A DNA stretch of 64,000 bases, from contig CAJJAZ010000006.1 in the NCBI GenBank assembly GCA_905182295.1, forward strand, positions 1-64,000, read 5' to 3'. Below are positions 1 through 6,687 of this stretch, in pieces. This DNA comes from an uncultured Flavobacteriaceae bacterium (GTDB taxonomy: Bacteria > Bacteroidota > Bacteroidia > Flavobacteriales > Flavobacteriaceae). Numbering within the stretch: the first letter of the stretch is position 1; each line of letters starts with the position of its first letter. Under the pieces are notes generated by a model that worked only from the letters and a program-made list of their open reading frames with translations, was not told where the DNA came from and did not search any database. The translations under genes and the position numbers were made by a program.

Positions 1-1041
1 GTAGTGGTGAAAGCACACCCCATGCATGCGGGTACAAATGCTTTAGTGGCACAAGCTATTTTAAAGGCGGCACAAGAGACCAAAATGCCTGAAGGCGTGT
101 TTTCATGTCTTTACAGCAACAATTATGAAATAGGTACTCTGTTGGTTCAAGATTCCCTGATCAAAGGGGTTGGTTTTACAGGAAGTATTTCAGGAGGTAC
201 TGCACTCTATAAATTGGCTCAATCTAGGGAAGTTCCCATACCTGTTTTCGCTGAAATGGGCTCTGTAAATCCAGTAGTTGTTTTACCAGAGGCACTGAAT
301 AAAAACCCCACCGATTGGGCAAATGCTTATGCAGGGTCTATAAGCCTTGGTTCTGGACAGTTTTGCACCAATCCAGGACTACTTTTTGGTATAGCATCTC
401 CTGAACTAGATACTTTTATTGACCGCCTTTCTAAAGCTTTTAATCAGTTGATACCCAATTGTATGTTACACCCTAATATTCATGCCGCCTATGAAAAAGG
501 CAAGGCGGAATTTGACGCATTGGCTACAAAAGTAGGGAGCACCTCCACCCAATCTCCTGCTAAAGAAGGGATGGGTCATGGGGCTCTTTATAAAGTAAGT
601 GCAGCCACTTTTAAAGTCAACCCAAGGTTACACCAAGAAGTTTTTGGTCCACTTTCTCTTGTTGTGGTCTGTAAAGATGTGGCTGAATTAATTCCACTAT
701 TAGCTGGATTAGAAGGACAACTTACCGGAACAATTCTTGGATCTGAAAACGCCTTACAGACCAATGAATCTCTTGTAGCAACTTTACAAAGTAGGGTAGG
801 TAGGCTCATATTTAATGGCATCCCCACAGGGGTAGAGGTCTGTGCGGCCATGCAGCACGGCGGACCCTTTCCTGCCAGTACAGACGAAAGGTTTACTGCA
901 GTTGGCGTAAAAGCAATGGATCGTTGGTTGCGTCCAGTGTCTTATCAAAATTGGCCAAACAAACTATTGCCAAAAGCCTTACAAAACAACAACCCTTTGG
1001 GGTTGATCAGATTGATTAATGGGACCTTAACGAAAGACTAA
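1..1041 (+). CDS. Alpha-ketoglutarate-semialdehyde dehydrogenase (NADP+), C-terminal part
   Basis: The reading frame is already open at base 1, so the N terminus lies outside the window; about 346 residues remain. It oxidises 2,5-dioxopentanoate to 2-oxoglutarate, the last step of hydroxyproline (and some sugar acid) degradation. The catalytic Cys is at bases 364-366 inside the motif GSGQFCTNPG, and the C-terminal motif EVFGP (Glu of the second active-site pair) is present. The GQFCTNPG context is typical of the dioxovalerate dehydrogenase branch of aldehyde dehydrogenases and not of betaine or lactaldehyde enzymes. The hydroxyproline epimerase starts 4 bp after the stop, so the two are surely co-transcribed, and that neighbour fixes the pathway. 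Confidence 0.93.
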   Translation, partial: VVVKAHPMHAGTNALVAQAILKAAQETKMPEGVFSCLYSNNYEIGTLLVQDSLIKGVGFTGSISGGTALYKLAQSREVPIPVFAEMGSVNPVVVLPEALNKNPTDWANAYAGSISLGSGQFCTNPGLLFGIASPELDTFIDRLSKAFNQLIPNCMLHPNIHAAYEKGKAEFDALATKVGSTSTQSPAKEGMGHGALYKVSAATFKVNPRLHQEVFGPLSLVVVCKDVAELIPLLAGLEGQLTGTILGSENALQTNESLVATLQSRVGRLIFNGIPTGVEVCAAMQHGGPFPASTDERFTAVGVKAMDRWLRPVSYQNWPNKLLPKALQNNNPLGLIRLINGTLTKD

Positions 1042-1045
1042 CGCC

Positions 1046-2056
1046 ATGTCTGAGCATGTTTTTTCTTGTATTGACGCCCATACCTGTGGTAACCCAGTAA
1101 GGGTAGTAGCCAAAGGAGGGCCTGATTTGGTTGGAAACTCCATGAGCGAAAAAAGACAACACTTTTTAAAGCAGTACGATTGGATTAGAAAGGGGCTTAT
1201 GTTTGAACCTAGGGGCCATGATATGATGAGTGGGAGTATTTTTTACCCACCTTCAAACCCAGAAAATGACATTGGCATACTATTTATTGAAACCAGCGGA
1301 TGCCTCCCTATGTGCGGTCACGGAACCATTGGAAGTATTACCATAGGCATTCAAGAGGGACTAATCCATCCTAAAACACCTGGAAAAGTACGTTTAGAAA
1401 CACCTGCGGGTCTGGTACTCATTGATTATGAAGCGAACCAGGGGAAAGTAAATTGGGTAAAACTCACTAATGTAATGTCTTATTTGGCTGCCACAGATTT
1501 ATCTGTCACACACCCCGTTTTAGGAGACCTAAAGGTCGATGTCGCTTATGGCGGTAATTTTTACATCATTGTAGACCCTCAAGAAAACTTCAAAGGGTTA
1601 GAACATTTTACAGCGTCGGACTTAATTTCTTTATCGGTAAGTCTCAGGAGTCTGCTCAATGACCAATACCCCAACCAATTCATTCACCCCCAAGACAGCA
1701 GTATTAGGGGCGCGAGTCATGTGTTGTGGACAGGAGCCACATTGGATGCAAAAGCAACGGCAAGGAATGCGGTGTTTTACGGAGATAAAGCTATTGATAG
1801 GTCGCCTTGTGGGACTGGGACGTCGGCCAGAATGGCCCAATGGCATGCAAAAGGTCTTTTAAAAGAAGGAGAAAAATTTATTCACGAAAGCTATATAGGC
1901 TCCCAATTTATAGGAGAGATAGTAGGCACAGGAAGTTTGGGGGAATTTCCAGCAGTAGTGCCTAACATCCAAGGCTGGGCAAAGGTGTATGGGCATAATG
2001 CCATCTCCATAGACGAAGCAGACGATCCATATGCATTTGGTTTTCAGGTCATTTGA
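1046..2056 (+). CDS. 4-hydroxyproline 2-epimerase (proline racemase family)
   Basis: This 336-residue enzyme interconverts trans-4-hydroxy-L-proline and cis-4-hydroxy-D-proline in the cytoplasm, the first step of hydroxyproline breakdown. Both catalytic cysteines are visible: Cys90 in MCGHGT and Cys255 in DRSPCGTGTSARM. Having two Cys separates it from trans-3-hydroxyproline dehydratases, which carry Ser or Thr at the first position. Length is normal for the family. It follows the semialdehyde dehydrogenase by 4 bp. In the known pathway a D-amino-acid oxidase and a dihydrodipicolinate-synthase-like deaminase act between these two enzymes; they probably lie upstream of the window. A proline racemase is the less likely alternative. 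Confidence 0.93.
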   Translation: MSEHVFSCIDAHTCGNPVRVVAKGGPDLVGNSMSEKRQHFLKQYDWIRKGLMFEPRGHDMMSGSIFYPPSNPENDIGILFIETSGCLPMCGHGTIGSITIGIQEGLIHPKTPGKVRLETPAGLVLIDYEANQGKVNWVKLTNVMSYLAATDLSVTHPVLGDLKVDVAYGGNFYIIVDPQENFKGLEHFTASDLISLSVSLRSLLNDQYPNQFIHPQDSSIRGASHVLWTGATLDAKATARNAVFYGDKAIDRSPCGTGTSARMAQWHAKGLLKEGEKFIHESYIGSQFIGEIVGTGSLGEFPAVVPNIQGWAKVYGHNAISIDEADDPYAFGFQVI

Positions 2057-2133
2057 TTTTTTAAGGATCAATTAATTGTAATTCCAAACCTACTTTGGTA
2101 ACAATTGTTACCTTTAAATGAAATGAGCGCCCT

Positions 2134-2141
2134 TACCTTTG
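2134..2141 (+). promoter_or_regulatory. Bacteroidota -7 element before the TauE/SafE gene
   Basis: TACCTTTG matches the consensus TAnnTTTG exactly and lies 15 bp before the ATG at 2156. No clear -33 TTG is seen at the usual 17-20 bp spacing, so this is only moderately supported. It argues that the gene starts at 2156 and not at the in-frame TTG at 2105, which is upstream of the promoter. Confidence 0.45.
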
Positions 2142-2155
2142 TCTTTTTATATACT

Positions 2156-2956
2156 ATGGATCTTTTAGAAATTTTCGGATATTTTGGCGCTTTAATCATA
2201 GGGGTCGTACTCGGTTTAATTGGGGGTGGAGGATCTATTCTAACCGTACCAATACTGGTTTATCTATTGGCCATTAATCCAATGACCGCCACAGCTTACT
2301 CTTTATTTGTAGTAGGAACCTCTTCCTTATTTGGTGCTTTTCAAAATTTCAAAAAAGGTTTGGTAGACGTTAAAACGGCACTGGTATTTGCCACGCCAGC
2401 TTTTATTGCGGTCTATATCACAAGGCGCTATATTATGCCTGCCTTGCCAGATACGTTCTTCACTGTAGAAAATTTTATCATGACTAAAAACATCGCTATC
2501 ATGGTGTTTTTTGCAGCCATTATGCTCATTGCAGCTGTTGCCATGATCAGAGATAAAAAGAAAGACAACGAAGGAGCGGAGGGCCCAATTTCTTACAACT
2601 ATCCTATGATTGTTTTGGAAGGTGGGGTAGTAGGGCTGCTCACAGGAATAGTAGGTGCTGGTGGTGGTTTTCTTATTATACCCGCTCTGGTTCTTTTTGC
2701 TAAACTACCCATGAAAAAAGCCGTAGCCACTTCACTGCTCATCATAGCCATTAAATCCCTTTTTGGTTTTATTGGCGATGTGCAAACCATTGCCATTGAC
2801 TGGGTGTTTTTAGGAAGCTTCACCCTTTTATCTATTGCCGGTATTTTCTTAGGCATTTACCTGTCTAAATTCATCCCAGGACACAAGCTTAAAAAATCTT
2901 TTGGTTGGTTTGTACTGCTCATGGGCGTGTATATTATGTATAAAGAGCTGGGGTAG
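2156..2956 (+). CDS. Sulfite exporter TauE/SafE-family membrane permease
   Basis: A 266-residue integral membrane protein. Two homologous halves each begin with a Gly-rich hydrophobic motif (GLIGGGGSILTVP near residue 20 and GIVGAGGGFLIIPAL near residue 160), the hallmark of TauE/SafE permeases, with about eight predicted membrane helices. Family members export sulfite, sulfonates or other organic anions; the substrate cannot be read from the sequence. The ATG at 2156 is chosen because it starts directly before the first helix and follows a -7 promoter element; an in-frame TTG at 2105 would add 17 residues. It has its own promoter downstream of the hydroxyproline genes. A second, distantly similar TauE/SafE gene lies at 14411. 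Confidence 0.85.
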   Translation: MDLLEIFGYFGALIIGVVLGLIGGGGSILTVPILVYLLAINPMTATAYSLFVVGTSSLFGAFQNFKKGLVDVKTALVFATPAFIAVYITRRYIMPALPDTFFTVENFIMTKNIAIMVFFAAIMLIAAVAMIRDKKKDNEGAEGPISYNYPMIVLEGGVVGLLTGIVGAGGGFLIIPALVLFAKLPMKKAVATSLLIIAIKSLFGFIGDVQTIAIDWVFLGSFTLLSIAGIFLGIYLSKFIPGHKLKKSFGWFVLLMGVYIMYKELG

Positions 2957-3043
2957 ACATTGTAGGCCTCACCTCGGTCTAAAATGACTTGATCACTAAT
3001 TACTTGTTTGTTTTTTTATTTTATAACTTTAAAAGAAAAAACT

Positions 3044-3376
3044 ATGAAGTATTTATGGCTATTTTGTTTGCTTCTCATTTCATGTGCAGACAACGACAAA
3101 GAATACGAAGGCACTCCTACTGACTTTGAAGACATCTCCTTTTTAACTACTACAAACGAAAATGTTAATGGCGGTACCCAATTTGCTTATTTAAGCACTG
3201 GATTACTCCAAGATGGTGTAGCCTACTGTTTTTGTCAGCTTCAATGTGCTAGAGCGGGAAAAACGGTTTTTTCATTACAGTACAATGAGGGCACTAACTA
3301 TCTGAGATATAAAGAAAGCCCCTCGGAGGACTATATTTATTACGATACCGCTGATTGGTGTATTAAGTATGAATAA
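3044..3376 (+). CDS. Small Cys-rich lipoprotein of unknown function
   Basis: The 110-residue product is not recognised. The first 13 residues are a short hydrophobic leader ending in the lipobox LISC (Cys14), so it should be lipidated and sit in the cytoplasmic or outer membrane. The mature part is acidic near its start (ADNDKEYEG) and carries a tight cluster YCFCQLQC plus a Cys five residues from the end, which could bind metal or form disulfides. The ATG at 3044 is chosen because it starts the leader; the open frame extends to 3008 without a signal-like sequence. A near-match -7 element (TAACTTTA, 3024-3031) lies 12 bp upstream. Its stop is 2 bp from a REP-like repeat. Confidence 0.7.
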   Translation: MKYLWLFCLLLISCADNDKEYEGTPTDFEDISFLTTTNENVNGGTQFAYLSTGLLQDGVAYCFCQLQCARAGKTVFSLQYNEGTNYLRYKESPSEDYIYYDTADWCIKYE

Positions 3377-3378
3377 AA

Positions 3379-3422
3379 GGGATTCACTACTTCCAGTCGT
3401 GCATCCCAACATGGTAATCCAA
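3379..3422. repeat. 44-bp direct repeat, copy 1, containing a REP-like palindrome
   Basis: These 44 bp are identical to 14031-14074. The first 29 bp form an imperfect palindrome: arms of 12 bp (GGGATTCACTAC and GTCGTGCATCCC, two mismatches) around a TTCCA loop. A diverged third copy is at 5275-5331. This looks like a dispersed extragenic palindrome of the kind moved by REP-associated tyrosine transposases, though no such transposase is in the window. Confidence 0.85.
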
Positions 3423-3541
3423 ATGATCATTTTTTGAGGATTTTAGGAACTTGAAATCCCCCCTTTTTAACAAAAGTTGAATTGTACAACTTCACAATAT
3501 GGAGCTTAGAATATTGACCTACGGAATTACATATTTAGTAT

Positions 3542-3586
3542 TATAATGGTAAATATTAATTAAAATAAGTATATTTAACCATTATA
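3542..3586. promoter_or_regulatory. Probable HipB operator and promoter: long inverted repeat
   Basis: TATAATGGTAAATAT (3542-3556) and ATATTTAACCATTATA (3571-3586) are inverted copies, identical except for one missing base, separated by 14 bp. The outer TATAATGG/CCATTATA half-sites are perfect. A -7-like TATATTTA (3570-3577) lies in the right arm, and the hipB start codon is 10 bp further on. An antitoxin dimer bound here would cover the promoter, fitting the autoregulation usual for hipBA. Confidence 0.65.
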
Positions 3587-3596
3587 TTGGTATAAC

Positions 3597-3860
3597 ATGT
3601 TGGAAATTACTACAATAAAAGATGTGAAAGTTAAGATTGGAGGGGCTTGTAAGTCACATCGTAAATCAAATGATCTATCTCGAGAAGATTTAGCAGAGGT
3701 ACTTGACGTCTCAAGCACAACCATTCAAAACATTGAGAATGGTAAAAATGCTACACTAGATAATGTTTTAAAAGTAGCAAATCATTTTGGATTATTGCAA
3801 TCTATAGCCAATCAAATAGATAAAGTCACAGTAGATAAAAACGACATTACACTGTATTAA
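3597..3860 (+). CDS. HipB-like antitoxin, XRE-family DNA-binding protein
   Basis: An 87-residue protein with one helix-turn-helix domain at about residues 18-70 (LSREDLAEVLDVSSTTIQNIENG pattern, shown here in part: SREDLAEVLDVSS, then QNIENG), the signature of the XRE/Cro family. In hipBA systems the antitoxin binds and silences the HipA kinase and represses the operon. It sits 3 bp before the HipA gene and 10 bp after a long inverted repeat that is a credible operator. The short C-terminal tail (VTVDKNDITLY) may contact the toxin. The first ATG is used; there is no in-frame alternative that would keep the HTH intact. Confidence 0.88.
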   Translation: MLEITTIKDVKVKIGGACKSHRKSNDLSREDLAEVLDVSSTTIQNIENGKNATLDNVLKVANHFGLLQSIANQIDKVTVDKNDITLY

Positions 3861-3863
3861 TAG

Positions 3864-5126
3864 ATGGCTAGAGATAAAATCATAGATGTTGTTGCTTTTG
3901 GTCAAGAGATTGGCAAATTGGGCTATGATATAGATCAGGGTAAATCTTTTTTTCAATACAACCCAGAATTTTTGGAATCTGGTAAATGTTCAAAACTTTT
4001 TCCCTTTATTTTCAAACGCACAAAACCGGCACAGGTATTTACGGAATACCATCAAGATACTTTTCAGGGCTTACCACCAATGATAGCAGATTCCTTACCC
4101 GATACCTTTGGTAATATCATATTTCAAGAATGGTTAACAGTACGAGGAATCCAAAAAGTGACACCATTGCAGCAGTTAGCCTATTTAGCAGATCGTGGTA
4201 TGGGTGCCTTAGAGTATCGACCCGTGAAAGAGTTGCCCAATTCATCATCCGTAAACATCGATGAAATCATTACCATCTTAAAAAAGGTATTAAAAATAAA
4301 AGAGGATACTTCCGGGTCAGCCCTTGATGAATTGTCTTTACTTAACGTTTTCAAGATAGGAACTTCCGCAGGTGGAGCTAGACCAAAAATATTAATATCA
4401 GAGCATAAAAAAACAGGTGAAATAATCGCTGGTGATCGAGAAGTTAGTGAAGACTATAACCATTACCTGGTAAAGTTACATATTGATGATAGCGATGGCT
4501 ATAACAAAGAAAAAGTAGAATATGCCTATTATTTACTAGCACAAGAAGCGGGTATAAAAATGATGCATTCTAAGCTGATAGAAAATAAGCACTTTGCAAC
4601 ACTTAGATATGATAGACAGCGAGGAGAAAAACAACACGCATTAACCGTAACTGGTTTAACTGGTTGGGACTTTAAGAGTCAGCCAGAAAACTCTTCCTAT
4701 GAGAATATTTTTAAGCTAGCTTTAGCATTAGAAGTACCACATAAGGATTTAAAGCAACTATTTAAGCGTATGGTGTTCAATCTAGTTTTTAGGAATGTAG
4801 ACGACCATTTAAAAAATCATAGTTTCATCTATAACAAAGAAAGTAATAATTGGAATTTAGGACCTGCATACGATTTAACCTATGCGCTCAATCCACTATT
4901 CACATTCAAAACAGCATCTAGAGCTTTATCGATTAATGGTAAGCGTACTTCATTAACAATTAAAGATGTCCTTATTATTGCTGAAGAATTTTCTATAAAG
5001 AACCCTAAAGGAATTATTGAAGATGTACAAGCCTTAATTCCTAGATGGTCAGCTCTTGCGACTGAATTAGACATACCTGAGAATATTATTATAGCAATCC
5101 AAAAAGAAATAAAGGAAATAGAATAA
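3864..5126 (+). CDS. HipA-family serine/threonine kinase toxin
   Basis: A 420-residue HipA-like protein (E. coli HipA is about 440). Visible parts are a HipA N-terminal domain (residues 10-120, with the family motif LPDTFGN), an ATP-binding segment GTSAGGARPKILI near residue 170, a catalytic loop NVDDHLKNH near residue 312 and the metal-binding Asp of PAYDLTY near residue 335. HipA kinases phosphorylate a translation factor such as glutamyl-tRNA synthetase and stop growth. All catalytic motifs look intact, so the toxin should be active. It is translated with the antitoxin upstream. A strong terminator follows at 5220. The pair is bracketed by REP-like repeats at 3379 and 5275, suggesting it was acquired. 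Confidence 0.9.
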   Translation: MARDKIIDVVAFGQEIGKLGYDIDQGKSFFQYNPEFLESGKCSKLFPFIFKRTKPAQVFTEYHQDTFQGLPPMIADSLPDTFGNIIFQEWLTVRGIQKVTPLQQLAYLADRGMGALEYRPVKELPNSSSVNIDEIITILKKVLKIKEDTSGSALDELSLLNVFKIGTSAGGARPKILISEHKKTGEIIAGDREVSEDYNHYLVKLHIDDSDGYNKEKVEYAYYLLAQEAGIKMMHSKLIENKHFATLRYDRQRGEKQHALTVTGLTGWDFKSQPENSSYENIFKLALALEVPHKDLKQLFKRMVFNLVFRNVDDHLKNHSFIYNKESNNWNLGPAYDLTYALNPLFTFKTASRALSINGKRTSLTIKDVLIIAEEFSIKNPKGIIEDVQALIPRWSALATELDIPENIIIAIQKEIKEIE

Positions 5127-5219
5127 GAGTACTCGGTGCTAGAATTGGCTAGAGAATTGGTATGGAATAATTTAATCTTTACATAGATGGATTAAATGTG
5201 GACTAAAAAATATAAAAAA

Positions 5220-5262
5220 AGCCCTAAACTACTGTATTACAGTGTTTAGGGCTTTTTTTTTT
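5220..5262. terminator. Strong bidirectional terminator after hipA
   Basis: AGCCCTAAAC (5220-5229) pairs with GTTTAGGGCT (5244-5253), continued by ACTGT/ACAGT with one bulged T and an ATT loop. Ten T follow on the plus strand and seven A precede it. It ends hipBA and could also stop minus-strand transcription from the AraC gene. It directly abuts a tRNA-Ser 3' fragment, so it may be the original terminator of that tRNA. Confidence 0.88.
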
Positions 5263-5274
5263 GCGGAGAAAGAG
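5259..5274 (-). repeat. tRNA-Ser 3'-end fragment, candidate attachment-site remnant
   Basis: ttttgcggagaaagag is identical to 14201-14216, the last 11 bases of the tRNA-Ser gene plus 5 bp of its flank. The orientation is the same: read on the minus strand, the acceptor-stem end is followed by a terminator. The two copies are 8,942 bp apart. An intact tRNA at one end and its 3' end repeated at the other is the standard scar of an element integrated into a tRNA gene. Confidence 0.6.
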
Positions 5275-5331
5275 TGTCACTCCTTTCAGTCGTGCATCCC
5301 TAAAAAGGAATCCAATACAATCATGAAAACC
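5275..5331. repeat. Diverged copy of the REP-like repeat
   Basis: Shares cagtcgtgcatccc (5287-5300) with both 44-bp copies and the next 23 bp block aatccaatacaatcatgaaaacc (5309-5331) with 14068-14090. The left arm of the palindrome is degraded to gtgtcactcc. It begins at the base right after the tRNA-Ser fragment. Confidence 0.7.
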
Positions 5332-5452
5332 CAAAATGGGAAAGTTTTAAGGATCTATGAATAGCGTGAAGTCTTTAAAGTATACGAGGACAGTAGCTTA
5401 ATTTATATTCTATTCTTTTAGTTTTTCATTTATGCGAATATTTCTTGACGAA

Positions 5453-6598
5453 TTACTTATTATCAGGTTTAGAAAAATACTCCTTAGGCGTCAGTTTATA
5501 ATTTTTTTTAAAGACTCTGTGAAAAGTACTTTCAGAATTAAAACCGAAATCTTGAGCGATGCCATAAATAGTTTTATCAATATAAATTGGATGATTCATA
5601 TTAATAAGCATTTCATTTAATCGGACCGAGTTTATGAAATCTTTATAATTTGTATGTTCAGAAGTAACTATAGCATCCGTAATATCCGTCTGATCTATCT
5701 CTAGTGAATCAGCTAACATTTTTAAGGTAAAATCTGACTCTAAATGTATTTTTTTGCTTATTATATTTATAGAAATTTCAGATAATGAAATCTTTAGTTT
5801 TTTTAAAACAACCACAGCGTGCGTTCTAATCACTTTAAATAATTTAGGATTTAAAAGTAGGTATGCAGAGAGGATTACGAAAGAAATGGTAAAAAGGTGC
5901 ACTATTACTAATGCTATTATATTTGAATTATTTTCAAAGATTAGAAATCTTGAACTAAACATTGAAACGGGCAGCATAATGTAAAACACTGTTTTAAGGA
6001 TAATAAACGTTTTTACCCATTTAAAAATTTCTTCATTTTTTGACCTTAAAAGCTTAAATACTTTTTTATTTTTTAAAAATGATCTCCAAGATAAAAACAT
6101 GTAAAAGATGCTTATTATTATTTGCATCAAAAACACAGTTTCTTCTTTTAAGAAACCTTTATAGTCGATGGTTATAAGCCCTGTCAAATCATTCACTACA
6201 GATTCTATAAGGATTCTTTTTTCTTCAAAACCCATAAAATAAAATGGCAAGTAGTTTAAAGTGACTATTACAAATGGTATTAGGTGTAATAAATCTTTTT
6301 TCACCCAACGATCAATGTTTCCGAGAATTTTGTCCACAAATAGATAGCCCAATACGGGGATCAACAACGAAACGGGCATAAAAACTTTAAATGTAAATGG
6401 AATATATACTATTAATCCATACGAGACTATATAAAAAAATCCATTACAAATTGCTAATAGAATAAAAAAGGTCGCTAATATATTTATGTAAAATTTATTA
6501 GATTCTTTGTTTATTTTTTTAAAGCAGCATATCAAATTCCATGCGGTCATTAACAAGAAGACAAATGCGGTAACATATAAAAAATCAATAACTGTCAT
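5453..6598 (-). CDS. Membrane-bound AraC-family transcriptional regulator
   Basis: The 381-residue protein has about seven hydrophobic helices in residues 1-250 and an AraC-type helix-turn-helix domain in the last 105 residues. The second HTH shows the usual GIAQDFGFNSESTFHRVFKK pattern, followed by TPKEYF. This architecture, a multi-helix membrane sensor fused to an AraC domain, is common in Flavobacteriaceae and lets a membrane or envelope signal control transcription directly. It is divergent from the S74 repeat protein at 6688 with 89 bp between them, so it is the obvious candidate regulator of the surface-protein genes. The ligand is unknown. No -7 match for it was found in that gap. Confidence 0.85.
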   Translation of the reverse strand: MTVIDFLYVTAFVFLLMTAWNLICCFKKINKESNKFYINILATFFILLAICNGFFYIVSYGLIVYIPFTFKVFMPVSLLIPVLGYLFVDKILGNIDRWVKKDLLHLIPFVIVTLNYLPFYFMGFEEKRILIESVVNDLTGLITIDYKGFLKEETVFLMQIIISIFYMFLSWRSFLKNKKVFKLLRSKNEEIFKWVKTFIILKTVFYIMLPVSMFSSRFLIFENNSNIIALVIVHLFTISFVILSAYLLLNPKLFKVIRTHAVVVLKKLKISLSEISINIISKKIHLESDFTLKMLADSLEIDQTDITDAIVTSEHTNYKDFINSVRLNEMLINMNHPIYIDKTIYGIAQDFGFNSESTFHRVFKKNYKLTPKEYFSKPDNK

Positions 6599-6687
6599 TG
6601 TTTTTTTTGATAGTCGTTAAAATTACTTTTCTTTTTTGTCTAAGTAATTAACGATTAATTTTCCATGAAATTAAACAAATCAATGCT

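Larger units (their letters stand above)
5127..5452. other. Gene-free 326-bp stretch between hipA and the AraC-type gene
   Basis: It holds the terminator (5220-5262), the 16-bp tRNA-Ser 3' fragment (5259-5274) and a diverged REP-like repeat (5275-5331), followed by AT-rich sequence in which I see no gene, only a small CCCAAAATGGG hairpin at 5330-5340. Confidence 0.7.
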
